Source: Porticoccaceae bacterium UBA4026 (lineage in GTDB: Bacteria > Pseudomonadota > Gammaproteobacteria > Pseudomonadales > Porticoccaceae). Taken from it: DNA of 61,428 nucleotides. The stretch spans positions 19,328 to 80,755 of the forward strand of contig DGAQ01000048.1 in the NCBI GenBank assembly GCA_002382445.1, read 5' to 3'. Under the pieces are notes generated by a model, which saw nothing but the letters and a program-made list of their open reading frames with translations, had not been told where the DNA came from and did not search any database. This document shows, piece after piece, positions 43,988 to 52,067 of this stretch (position 1 is its first letter; every line of letters begins with the position of its first letter). A program made the position numbers and the translations under genes.

Positions 43988-45091
43988 TTATAGCGCTAAG
44001 GAGTATTTATAGAAGCCGGTATCGCGCACATAGCCCAAAGATTCATAGAGTGATTGACCCTGGACATTATCTATTGCTGTTTCAAGGTCAATACGTGAAG
44101 CACCAGATTCCTTAGCGTAGGCCATAGCGCGATTCATGAGGGCTCTGCCAATACCCAGTTGTCTAGCATTACTGTCTACATAAAGATCATAAAGAACCAT
44201 AATGGGTGTCGCATCGACGCTACAGAATGTCGAGTAGAGCTGAGTGAATCCTAAGGCTTGGCTATCTGCGCCCCAGGCGACAAAAATCGCCGAGGTGTTG
44301 GTCTCTAGTCGCTTCCCAATATAATGTTTAGCCAAGATTAGGTCTGGTTCCTGATCATAAAATCGTCGGTAAAGATCAAATAGCACACTGACTTTATCAG
44401 CATCGTCCAAAGAGGCTCGGGTGACTTTGATGGGGGTTATTGCATCTTTGGAATCGCTGGTGGCTCGCTCTTTAGGCATGGCATAGCACCAAGGAAAAAT
44501 ACTTGCCAGAAAGCTTCGGCAGATATGGCGCGCATCATCACGATCGTAATCTTCGCCGGCAAATAGAATCTCACTCCACATTTCATCGGTTAGCCCAGAA
44601 ATAGCATTAGCAACCGCTCGAGCGTTGATCTCTGCCTTTTTGTCGGCACTATGAATAATATCTTCGCAGAGGCTGAGAATGAGTTTGAAATTTTGCTGAT
44701 CTAGAGTGCCACGTATAAGTTGGTAGTCCTCTCTACCGCGGCTTTCGGAATCAAAAGCATGCCATACGGCCATTTTCCGGTGCTCAGTAATATCTGGGTC
44801 TAAAGAGGCATCCATAATGGCGGCGAGGCGTTTAGCAGGCTCAGGGCCGGCATTTTTAAGAGCTTTGGCAATACCGCGATCGAATTCTTCGGAAACAAAG
44901 TTTAGAGTTTCAAGCAACAATGACTCTTTGCTATCAAAATGGAAGTTAACCGTACCGGCGGTGAGGCCTGCAATAGAGCTAATTTTTGCTAAGGTCAATT
45001 TGGCAAGACCAAATTCAGCGATGGCGGTAATAGTGGCATCGATAAGTAGTTTACGGCGTTCTTGATGAATGGCGGGGTTAGCTGCTGGCAT
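43988..45091 (-). CDS. TetR regulator fused to a GNAT acetyltransferase domain
   Basis: 367 residues in two parts. Residues ~1-200 are a BetI-like TetR protein (HTH within AEFGLAKLTLAKISSIAGLT, then FHFDSKESLLLETLNFVSEE, very like the regulator at 29447). Residues ~218-367 are a complete GNAT acetyltransferase: VLYDLYVDSNARQLGIGRAL near residue 310 is the acetyl-CoA-binding motif A, and SLYESLGYVRDTGFYKY is the C-terminal motif. TetR-GNAT fusions are rare to my knowledge. GNAT enzymes such as SpeG and PaiA acetylate polyamines, so the protein could sense and inactivate the same amine. ATG 45091 has GGAG upstream; the frame opens at a TTG five codons earlier. Divergent from the oxidase at 45220. 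Confidence 0.9.
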   Translation of the reverse strand: MPAANPAIHQERRKLLIDATITAIAEFGLAKLTLAKISSIAGLTAGTVNFHFDSKESLLLETLNFVSEEFDRGIAKALKNAGPEPAKRLAAIMDASLDPDITEHRKMAVWHAFDSESRGREDYQLIRGTLDQQNFKLILSLCEDIIHSADKKAEINARAVANAISGLTDEMWSEILFAGEDYDRDDARHICRSFLASIFPWCYAMPKERATSDSKDAITPIKVTRASLDDADKVSVLFDLYRRFYDQEPDLILAKHYIGKRLETNTSAIFVAWGADSQALGFTQLYSTFCSVDATPIMVLYDLYVDSNARQLGIGRALMNRAMAYAKESGASRIDLETAIDNVQGQSLYESLGYVRDTGFYKYSLAL

Positions 45092-45132
45092 TGGTTTACA
45101 CTCCAATTATTGGCTCTTATTACTGCGGTATT

Positions 45133-45167
45133 ATATGTCTGTTTAATTATCTATATGCCTGTATAGT
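45133..45167 (+). promoter_or_regulatory. promoter region with direct repeats, shared with the 38.2-kb promoter
   Basis: ATATGTCTGT (45133) and ATATGCCTGT (45153) are direct repeats exactly 20 bases apart. They flank TTTAATTATCTATATGC (45142-45158), which differs by one base from 38208-38224. TATAGT at 45162 is a plausible -10. CCAATTATTGG at 45103-45113 is a further small inverted repeat near the TetR-GNAT start. Confidence 0.6.
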
Positions 45168-45219
45168 GTTACTTAGAGTGGTTATTAGCAACAGTTATTA
45201 TATTTTTAACGAGACCTCT

Positions 45220-46503
45220 ATGCCTGGTTCAGAATTACATTGTGCCTCTTATTACGCCGCAACCACCAATCAGACGGTTGCATTTCCAGTATTACAAGGC
45301 GATGTCCGCGCTGATGTTTGCATCGTTGGCGGTGGTTTTACTGGTGTTGCTACAGCACTAACCCTAGCCGAACGCGGTTATAAGGTGGTGGTTACAGAGC
45401 AAAACTGTATTGGCTGGGGAGCCTCTGGACGCAATGGCGGTCAGATGATCGGCGGTATTGGTGGCGGTGAATCGGCGGTACTAAAGCACCATGGCGAAGG
45501 GATCGCAAAGGACCTATTCCAGATGGGCTATCGTGGCCACGAAATTATCGAGCAACGCATCAAGCACTATAAGATTGACTGTGATCTCAAATACGGTTAC
45601 ATGGACGTTGCGCACAAATCTCGCCATCTAAGGACACTTGATGAGTGGCAAGCAGAACTGAATGACTATGGTATGGCCGATCACCTGCGCAGAGTCAGTG
45701 GCGATGAAATGCGCGAAGTACTGGGGACTGATGCCTACAAGGGCGGACTTATCAACAATCGGAATGGCCATTTGCACCCACTCAACCTATGTCTTGGCGA
45801 GGCCAGGGCGGCGGCTGAACTGGGTGTGCAGTTTTTTGAAAACAGCCATGTTACTGAGATCATCCATGGCGATAAGCCCAAAGTTATCAGTGAAAAAGGC
45901 ACAGTCACCGCCGACTTTGTGGTGTTGGCGGGTAACGCCTACACCCATCTTGAAGATAAAACCCTATCTGGCATGGTGTTTCCGGCGGGTACTTATATCA
46001 TTGCCACAGAACCCTTAAGTGAGAAGGAGGTGGCGGAGATAAACCCCCTCGACATGGCTGTTTGCGACATGAATGCGGTGCTTGACTACTATCGATTGTC
46101 TGCTGATCGTCGCATGCTCTTTGGCGGGCGCTGCAATTATTCTGGTCGAGTGCCGGCCAACATAAAGGACAGTATTTTCCCTCGTATGACCAAGATATTC
46201 CCTCAATTAGCTAACAAGCGCATTGATTATCAGTGGGGCGGCAATGTCGGTATCGTGTTAAATCGGGTGCCGATGCTTGGGCGCAGCAGTAAAAATGTGT
46301 TTTATTCAATTGGCTATTCAGGTCATGGTGTCAACATGACTCATCTGGCGGGTGAGATAATGGCCGATGCAGTCTCCGGAACCTTCGAGCGCATGGATAT
46401 CTTTGCCAATATTAAACATCAGAAAATTCCCTTGGGCATAAAATTGGGTAGCAATATGGTTGCTCTTGGTATGCTCTATTACAAAATGCGTGATTTACTC
46501 TAA
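45220..46503 (+). CDS. puuB: PuuB-like FAD-dependent amine oxidase, second copy
   Basis: 427 residues, same length and layout as the oxidase at 39584: SYYAATTNQT start, FAD fold ADVCIVGGGFTGVATALTL near residue 32, GWGASGRNGGQMIGGIGGG near residue 67, and YSIGYSGHGVNMTHLAGE near residue 365. ATG 45220 is chosen by analogy with its paralogue; the frame is open 43 codons further upstream but that part is hydrophobic and includes the promoter. It is divergent from TetR-GNAT and followed 71 bases later by an aminotransferase. Two intact copies and one dead copy (12193) suggest selection for oxidases with different amine preferences. Confidence 0.86.
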   Translation: MPGSELHCASYYAATTNQTVAFPVLQGDVRADVCIVGGGFTGVATALTLAERGYKVVVTEQNCIGWGASGRNGGQMIGGIGGGESAVLKHHGEGIAKDLFQMGYRGHEIIEQRIKHYKIDCDLKYGYMDVAHKSRHLRTLDEWQAELNDYGMADHLRRVSGDEMREVLGTDAYKGGLINNRNGHLHPLNLCLGEARAAAELGVQFFENSHVTEIIHGDKPKVISEKGTVTADFVVLAGNAYTHLEDKTLSGMVFPAGTYIIATEPLSEKEVAEINPLDMAVCDMNAVLDYYRLSADRRMLFGGRCNYSGRVPANIKDSIFPRMTKIFPQLANKRIDYQWGGNVGIVLNRVPMLGRSSKNVFYSIGYSGHGVNMTHLAGEIMADAVSGTFERMDIFANIKHQKIPLGIKLGSNMVALGMLYYKMRDLL

Positions 46504-46574
46504 TATCGACCTCAACAATTTTTATTGTGCAGGGTCGGTTAACCATCAAAGCGAATTAAAAGGATGAATGATTG

Positions 46575-47990
46575 ATGACTTACACCTTACCCGGACCTAA
46601 AACGGCTGAACGGCTGGAATCAGGTAAAAAACTCTTCCGTCATGGACTAACCTACCAAGCCGCGGCAAAACTGTCTGCAGCTAAAGGGTTTATTCCTCCG
46701 GCACAGATCATTCTTGATAGGGCGAAGGGTGATTATGTTTGGGACCTTGATGGCAACCGCTACATCGACTTTCAAAATGGTTGGGCTACCAATCCTCTGG
46801 GTAACTGCCATCCGGAAGTTTTAGAGGCGGTACATGATGCCCACCAACGCTATGGCTACCACTGGGAGCATCCTCTGCGCTTTGAGCTGGCAGAAAAATT
46901 GGCCGACATCATGCCGGGCAAACAGCTGCCGCGATTCACCTTTGAAGTCTCTGGTACCGAGGCAGTAGAGTCAGCTGTGCACACCGCGCTCTGTTATAAA
47001 AAACGCCGATATATTATTAGTTTTACCTCTTCTTTTCATGGCGCAGGCCTGGGCACTAAAGTGATCAGCGGTTACACCAGCGAACATAATTTGTACATGG
47101 AACCCTGGAGTGGGGCAGTGATTAAGGCGCCATATCCTAATTCACAGAATATTCCCGCAGACATGTCTCCCGAACAATACGTTAACTATTGCCTGTGGTA
47201 TTTAGAGAGTCACATTCCTAAATATATTGTTCCTGCAGACAATATTGCCGCCATTATCGTCGAGCCAGGTCTGGCTGAAGGGGGTAACTGGATTCCTTCT
47301 CCAGACTTTATTCAGGGCATTCGACGAATTTGCGACAAGCACGACTGGCTAATGATTGTTGACGAAGTGCTTACCGGTCTTGGTCGCACCGGCCGCATGT
47401 GGGGTATTGACCATTACGACGTTATACCTGACATGATGGTGGTGGGTAAAAATTTGTCTGGGGGCGTGGAACCCTGTGCTGGGGTGGCCGCACGCGATGA
47501 GATCCTAGGTGATAACCCAAGAGCCAGTGCTGGCAGCACCTTTGCCGGTACTCCTGCAGGCTGTGCGGCAGGCCTGAAAACACTGGAAATCTTCGAGCGG
47601 GATAATGTAGTTGAACATGCCGCGGAGTTAGCGGAAATAGCCGAGCAACGGATGGCGGATTGGCCAAAGAAATACGCTATCATCAGTGACGTTCGCTGCT
47701 TGGGCTTATTAATGGGCATCTCTTTCACCCACCCTGACAAAGAGCAGTTCGGCGATGATTACGACGACAGCTTTATCGCTCGCACCGTGCGTAACCAGAT
47801 GTTGATCAACGGTGTTTGGGCAATCTGCGATACTGAGCCCACAGTGCGCATGTATCCCGCCCTAAATATGGACAAGCAAGTGTTTGGCGAGGCTCTAGAT
47901 ATCATCGAAGCGGCAATACAGACGGTGGAAAATGGCGCACCTCTAGTCGGTGACTACCCCCCTATTCCAAGCGGCGTGACTGGGTTTTAA
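46575..47990 (+). CDS. class III aminotransferase
   Basis: 471 residues. Landmarks: FEVSGTEAVESAVHTAL near residue 128, SFTSSFHGAGLG, IIVEPGLAEGGNW near residue 230, IVDEVLTGLGRTGRMWG near residue 262 and VVGKNLSGGVEP near residue 294 with the PLP lysine. It differs from the SpuC-like enzyme at 41605 and is nearer the 4-aminobutyrate/putrescine aminotransferase type. ATG 46575 follows a TTG; AAAGGA lies about ten bases upstream. Context with the PuuB-like oxidase suggests GABA or diamine as amino donor. Its stop overlaps the next ATG by one base. Confidence 0.87.
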   Translation: MTYTLPGPKTAERLESGKKLFRHGLTYQAAAKLSAAKGFIPPAQIILDRAKGDYVWDLDGNRYIDFQNGWATNPLGNCHPEVLEAVHDAHQRYGYHWEHPLRFELAEKLADIMPGKQLPRFTFEVSGTEAVESAVHTALCYKKRRYIISFTSSFHGAGLGTKVISGYTSEHNLYMEPWSGAVIKAPYPNSQNIPADMSPEQYVNYCLWYLESHIPKYIVPADNIAAIIVEPGLAEGGNWIPSPDFIQGIRRICDKHDWLMIVDEVLTGLGRTGRMWGIDHYDVIPDMMVVGKNLSGGVEPCAGVAARDEILGDNPRASAGSTFAGTPAGCAAGLKTLEIFERDNVVEHAAELAEIAEQRMADWPKKYAIISDVRCLGLLMGISFTHPDKEQFGDDYDDSFIARTVRNQMLINGVWAICDTEPTVRMYPALNMDKQVFGEALDIIEAAIQTVENGAPLVGDYPPIPSGVTGF

Positions 47991-48304
47991 TGTTCCATTT
48001 AAGTTTGCACTTTATTGTTCCCGCGTTGATTGCCGCGCTGTTCTTTCGGCAGCGTTGGCAGTTTGCCTATCTGGTGATGATGGCCACCATGTTGGTGGAT
48101 CTTGATCATCTGTTAGCCGTTCCTATTTATGATGCCAGTCGTTGCAGTATCGGTTTTCACCCCTTACACCAGGCCTGGTTTATCGCTCTTTATGCGGTTC
48201 TTTGTTTTGTACCAAAAACCCGTTTAATGGGCATTGGCTTGATGATCCATATGGTGTTGGATTCTATCGATTGCCAAGTCACCAATGGCATTTGGATTAA
48301 CTAA
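47990..48304 (+). CDS. DUF6122-family small membrane protein
   Basis: 104 residues with three to four hydrophobic helices. Family features are ATMLVDLDHLLAVPIYD near residue 33, CSIGFHPLHQA near residue 55 and the terminal IHMVLDSIDC, whose Asp/His pattern recalls YdjM/YbcI-type membrane metal-dependent hydrolases. Function is unknown. The start overlaps the aminotransferase stop (TAATG), so it is co-translated, though the family occurs in many contexts and a polyamine role is unsupported. Confidence 0.8.
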   Translation: MFHLSLHFIVPALIAALFFRQRWQFAYLVMMATMLVDLDHLLAVPIYDASRCSIGFHPLHQAWFIALYAVLCFVPKTRLMGIGLMIHMVLDSIDCQVTNGIWIN

Positions 48305-48346
48305 TTTTGCTCGATTTAGGTAACCTAGACTGCAGAGGAGGGTGCT

Positions 48347-48766
48347 TTGAGGGATGATTTTTCAGATCAAGAAATTTTGCTGGTTTATGATAAGCAGTGC
48401 CCCGCATGCGACAAATATTGCCAGCGGGTGGATATCGAACAGTCCACTGGAGTATTGCGCCTTATTGATGCGCGACAGTCTAGTGATGTACTGACGGAAA
48501 TCACCGCGCAGGGTCTAAATATTGATCAAGGCATGGTGGTAAAGGCGGGCGGTAAACTGTATTACGGTGCTGATGCTATCCACGCCCTGGCGCTGATCAG
48601 TAGTCGAAGTGGAATTTTCAATCGTTTAAATTATTGGGCATTTAGGTCGGCTAGAGTCTCTCGACTGTTCTACCCGGGCCTAAAAAGCTGCCGTAATTTA
48701 CTGCTAAGAATATTGGGCGTAACCAAGATTAATAACCTGGGCGTCAGCGGTAAGGAAAAGTTTTAG
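48347..48766 (+). CDS. DCC-family thiol-disulfide oxidoreductase-like protein (DUF393)
   Basis: 139 residues. The CxxC active site is YDKQCPACDKYC near residue 13, in the thioredoxin-like fold of the DCC family (usually DGxCxxC; here DKQCPAC, so the Gly is replaced). RLIDAR near residue 40 fits the second strand. The start is TTG 48347, supported by a strong AGAGGAGG site five bases upstream, with no better in-frame ATG. Substrate unknown. It is probably the last gene of this run. Confidence 0.78.
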   Translation: MRDDFSDQEILLVYDKQCPACDKYCQRVDIEQSTGVLRLIDARQSSDVLTEITAQGLNIDQGMVVKAGGKLYYGADAIHALALISSRSGIFNRLNYWAFRSARVSRLFYPGLKSCRNLLLRILGVTKINNLGVSGKEKF

Positions 48767-48779
48767 CTAAAAAACAGCA

Positions 48780-48911
48780 CTTACGGCCTATGGAGGTATC
48801 GCCGGTAATAGTCTTGTTGGCTTGCAACTCAATGCGTTGGGTTTGTTTTTTATCGGTGCCTTGATTGCAGAAATAGTACCCTATTTTAGCAGAGTCAAAA
48901 GCTCAGTCTAA
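48780..48911 (+). other. open fragment without start, possible gene remnant
   Basis: The frame ending at TAA 48909 codes 43 residues with a hydrophobic core (LNALGLFFIGALIAEIVPY). It has no start codon of its own with a ribosome site. It may be the tail of a lost membrane protein, or chance. Confidence 0.25.
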
Positions 48912-48947
48912 CCTGTGCGCCCAGGGGTAAACAGTTCAACACAGCTG

Positions 48948-51779
48948 TTAGGAATATTTCTGGAAACGTATCAATAACTGATGGTAGATCTTAGTGGGCA
49001 CAGGCCCAACCGCGACCCACTCGAGTGTTAGATCTTGAATATTGACACCGCTAGTCGAGGTGTTTTGACCAAAACCCTGTTGTAGACGAGAGACCTGATA
49101 CTGCATACGCAGCTCTTTGTCCTCTGCAGGGGTTTCTCGGCCGGTGAGAATTTCTGCACGAATACACAGAGTTCTGAGTGTTTTCTCATATTCGCTCTGT
49201 TGTTGGCCGTCGACTGAAGTGCGAAGCGCCATTCTTCCCTCAAGGACCGCTAGGCCATCTTTGGGCCACTGCGTAACGCTATCCATAAAGTCCTTGGCCT
49301 GTTGTTGCAGGTCTATTCTTTCTGGGTCTTTTTTGGCGAGTTGGGACAAGCGAATTTTATCGGCCGCCGCCAACAAATTCACCCAGACTTCCGCTTTATC
49401 TGCCTTTAGCTGCTGCACCACAGCCGCATCAAACTGTTTGATCGCATGGTAAAATTTTTCATTTAGCGCGCTGGCGGCGGTTTTAGGCAAGTTACCGACC
49501 ACCCGAAATTCTTTCTGGCAGTCAATGACTCGAGTGCGGACATCGAGTAATGCTTGACCCCTTAACTTAGTTGAATTTTCAAGTTCCGCTAGTAGTGCCT
49601 GAGCTTGGGCTTTGTGTTCCTGAAGCTCGACTTTAAATTCTTTCGCTTGCTGTTGGCGTTTTTCAAAAACAGCATCACATCCCACTCTGAATGCTTGCCA
49701 TAACTTTTGATCTTCCCTGTGCGATGCACGGCCACTCTTTTTCCACTGTGCCTGAAGGCCTTTAACTTTGTCTATCGGGTTCCTGATATCCTGCTGGTCA
49801 AGCAACTCAGTTACCTGTTTGATTAATGCTTGCTTTGCCTGAGAATTTTTTTGCTGCTGCTGGCTGAGTTTCCTTCGCATAGTGTCTAGCATACGATCGA
49901 AATTTTTCTGCACTGACTTATTGGCCTTTCGGTCTATCGGCGCATAATTCTGCCATTCTCTAATCGCAGTACCTATTAACTTCTCAAAGAAACTCCAGTC
50001 TATACTTTCAGAGACTTCATCTTCCCAATTTAGGGCGTCAAAGTACTCGTTTAGCTGAGTCACCAGGTTGCGACGTTTATCCAGATTAGTACGTCGAATC
50101 TCAGATTGTGCGGCAAAATATTCTTTGCAGGGTTGGTAGGCTTGCTCGGCGAGTTTGTGAAAAGACTCCCATTGCTCTTGGTTCTGGGTTCCTTTGCTCA
50201 ATGCTTTCCACTCATCTTGCAGACGCTGTATTTTGGTGGCCAGCGCTTCTGGATTTTCCTGACTCTCAGTCAATACTCGCATGTCATCAATCAGCTGTTG
50301 TTGCTTTGGTCCTACTGCATAGTTTTCCCAGTCGAGCAATTTCTCTAGTGCCCCGTCTAACTGTTCAAGTTGTGTCGCCACCGAGGCTGGCCTTTTGGCA
50401 AGTTCTAGCAGATTTTTGTCCAAAGCACGCCTGATACCAGCCGCTTGCCGAGACTCGCCAGCTTTTAGAGCGCTATTCGCCTTGCCAATCAATGCATCTA
50501 TGTGGCGCAACTGGTTAGTGACAGCTTGTTTTTGCTTGGCCCAGTACTTTTCTTTGTCAGACATTAAGATTTTGGCGTCTTTGACCGCCTGGGGAATCAG
50601 TGTTGCGGGCAGTAATTTAACCGATTGCAGTCTGGCCTTGAGCTCGCCATACAGACGATTATCTTGAGGCGATTTATCTTCGCTCGATACTTTGTCTTCA
50701 CCAGTCTGGGAATTTATTAGCAAGGCTGCATGCGAGGTCAGACTTCCATGTTTAGCAAGTTGCTGTAGTTGAAATGCAATACTTTCTTTTAACTGGGTGA
50801 ATGTATTTTCATTGTCCGAACTAGCGGGTACCCATTTAAGAGCGTCACTGTGCTGCTGTTCGCAATCGGCACAGGCCAATTCAATAGCGTTACGCTGCTC
50901 ATCGGTCCCATCAATTTCATAAAGCTGAGTTAAACAGAGGGAGAGTTTAGAAATAACGTCCTGTACGCTTTTGGCGGCTGAGTCTACTGACGCTTCTTGA
51001 TCGGCCTGGTTGGCGCGCTGTTGGGTATCAGCGTCAATAGTTTTTTGACAATCTAAAATAGCCTGTTGAGCTCTTAATTTGGTGCCCTTATTACTTTGGG
51101 ATTCCAACAACTGCCATTGATCGGTTAAACGATTTACTCTGCCAGTATATTGCTTATCAAATGCTCTTTTACTGTGGACTTCCAATCGCTCACAAAGGAT
51201 TTCAATCTCAGCTTGGGCATTTTCGGCTTGCTTTTCTTTTTCGCGAAATGCGTCGCACTTTTCTTTGACAATATTGTAGACCAGCTTGTCTTTACCTTTG
51301 GTGTCTTTTAATAGTTGCTTGAGCTTGTCATGGCCATCAATTTTAGCGACGGCTAACTCTCGAAGACGGGCAGAAACTCCCTCAATGGCGATTTTGTAGA
51401 AAAAATCAGTATCAATACTTAGGTTTAACAACTGTGGCAAAAACTCTGTTCGTTGACAGAAGCCTACTACCGAGAACTGCGCCATGATATCCATGCCATC
51501 AGTGGTTAACTGTTTCAAGCTAATAATGTCCTTATCGATGAGTTCGGCAATGCGTTGTCGGGCTTGCTGTTGCAGACTTGGAACCGCACAGGTTAGGGCG
51601 AGATCACTGAGTGAGGTGCCATAATCGAGGTGAGTAATCGCGGCGGCCCGCAAAATATCAGACTCTTCGCTAGTGGCGATAACGTTTAAGGCATCCATCG
51701 ATAGTTGGCCCAGTTCAGCCACTTGTTCTTCGATAGTTCTGGGATTTATCTTGCTGCGTAATCGGGACATTATGGCCAT
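48948..51779 (-). CDS. DUF349-repeat coiled-coil protein
   Basis: 943 residues, highly charged, almost wholly helical, with several DUF349 repeats. Each repeat shows the pattern W-x-x-F or LxxxWKxxG (for example LQAQWKKSGRASHREDQKLW near residue 690 and LQDEWKALSKGTQNQEQWESF near residue 525). Residues ~25-190 look like a HEAT-like helical segment. There are no membrane segments or catalytic motifs. DUF349 proteins of this size occur widely in gammaproteobacteria with unknown function. ATG 51779 has AAGGAAAAC upstream; an open stretch of 12 further codons is ignored. It is divergent from the S46 peptidase gene. Confidence 0.85.
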   Translation of the reverse strand: MAIMSRLRSKINPRTIEEQVAELGQLSMDALNVIATSEESDILRAAAITHLDYGTSLSDLALTCAVPSLQQQARQRIAELIDKDIISLKQLTTDGMDIMAQFSVVGFCQRTEFLPQLLNLSIDTDFFYKIAIEGVSARLRELAVAKIDGHDKLKQLLKDTKGKDKLVYNIVKEKCDAFREKEKQAENAQAEIEILCERLEVHSKRAFDKQYTGRVNRLTDQWQLLESQSNKGTKLRAQQAILDCQKTIDADTQQRANQADQEASVDSAAKSVQDVISKLSLCLTQLYEIDGTDEQRNAIELACADCEQQHSDALKWVPASSDNENTFTQLKESIAFQLQQLAKHGSLTSHAALLINSQTGEDKVSSEDKSPQDNRLYGELKARLQSVKLLPATLIPQAVKDAKILMSDKEKYWAKQKQAVTNQLRHIDALIGKANSALKAGESRQAAGIRRALDKNLLELAKRPASVATQLEQLDGALEKLLDWENYAVGPKQQQLIDDMRVLTESQENPEALATKIQRLQDEWKALSKGTQNQEQWESFHKLAEQAYQPCKEYFAAQSEIRRTNLDKRRNLVTQLNEYFDALNWEDEVSESIDWSFFEKLIGTAIREWQNYAPIDRKANKSVQKNFDRMLDTMRRKLSQQQQKNSQAKQALIKQVTELLDQQDIRNPIDKVKGLQAQWKKSGRASHREDQKLWQAFRVGCDAVFEKRQQQAKEFKVELQEHKAQAQALLAELENSTKLRGQALLDVRTRVIDCQKEFRVVGNLPKTAASALNEKFYHAIKQFDAAVVQQLKADKAEVWVNLLAAADKIRLSQLAKKDPERIDLQQQAKDFMDSVTQWPKDGLAVLEGRMALRTSVDGQQQSEYEKTLRTLCIRAEILTGRETPAEDKELRMQYQVSRLQQGFGQNTSTSGVNIQDLTLEWVAVGPVPTKIYHQLLIRFQKYS

Positions 51780-52067
51780 GTAGTTTTCCTTGATCGGATA
51801 CCAAGGCTCATGCACTCAACTAGACTTCACACAATCACAGTTGATTAGTAGCCTGGAAATATTTCAGAGCCGGTGTATTGGCCCTCGCACTGAGTTTTCG
51901 ACTTCAACTCGAGTTATTAAAGTGCTGGTGATCTTACACCCAAAAAGGTTGAGACGAAATAATTCAATGAGTTTTCATATTTGGCCGTTCAAACAGCACA
52001 GCAATTTTTAGGCTCAGCCTCACAAAAAATGTTATTGTCGAGTCACTCTTTAAATGGACTCATTGAA

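Noticed and set aside
50106..50667. Overlapping plus-strand frames opposite the DUF349 gene
   Set aside because: Antisense shadows of a Leu/Gln/Lys-rich coding sequence without recognisable domains.
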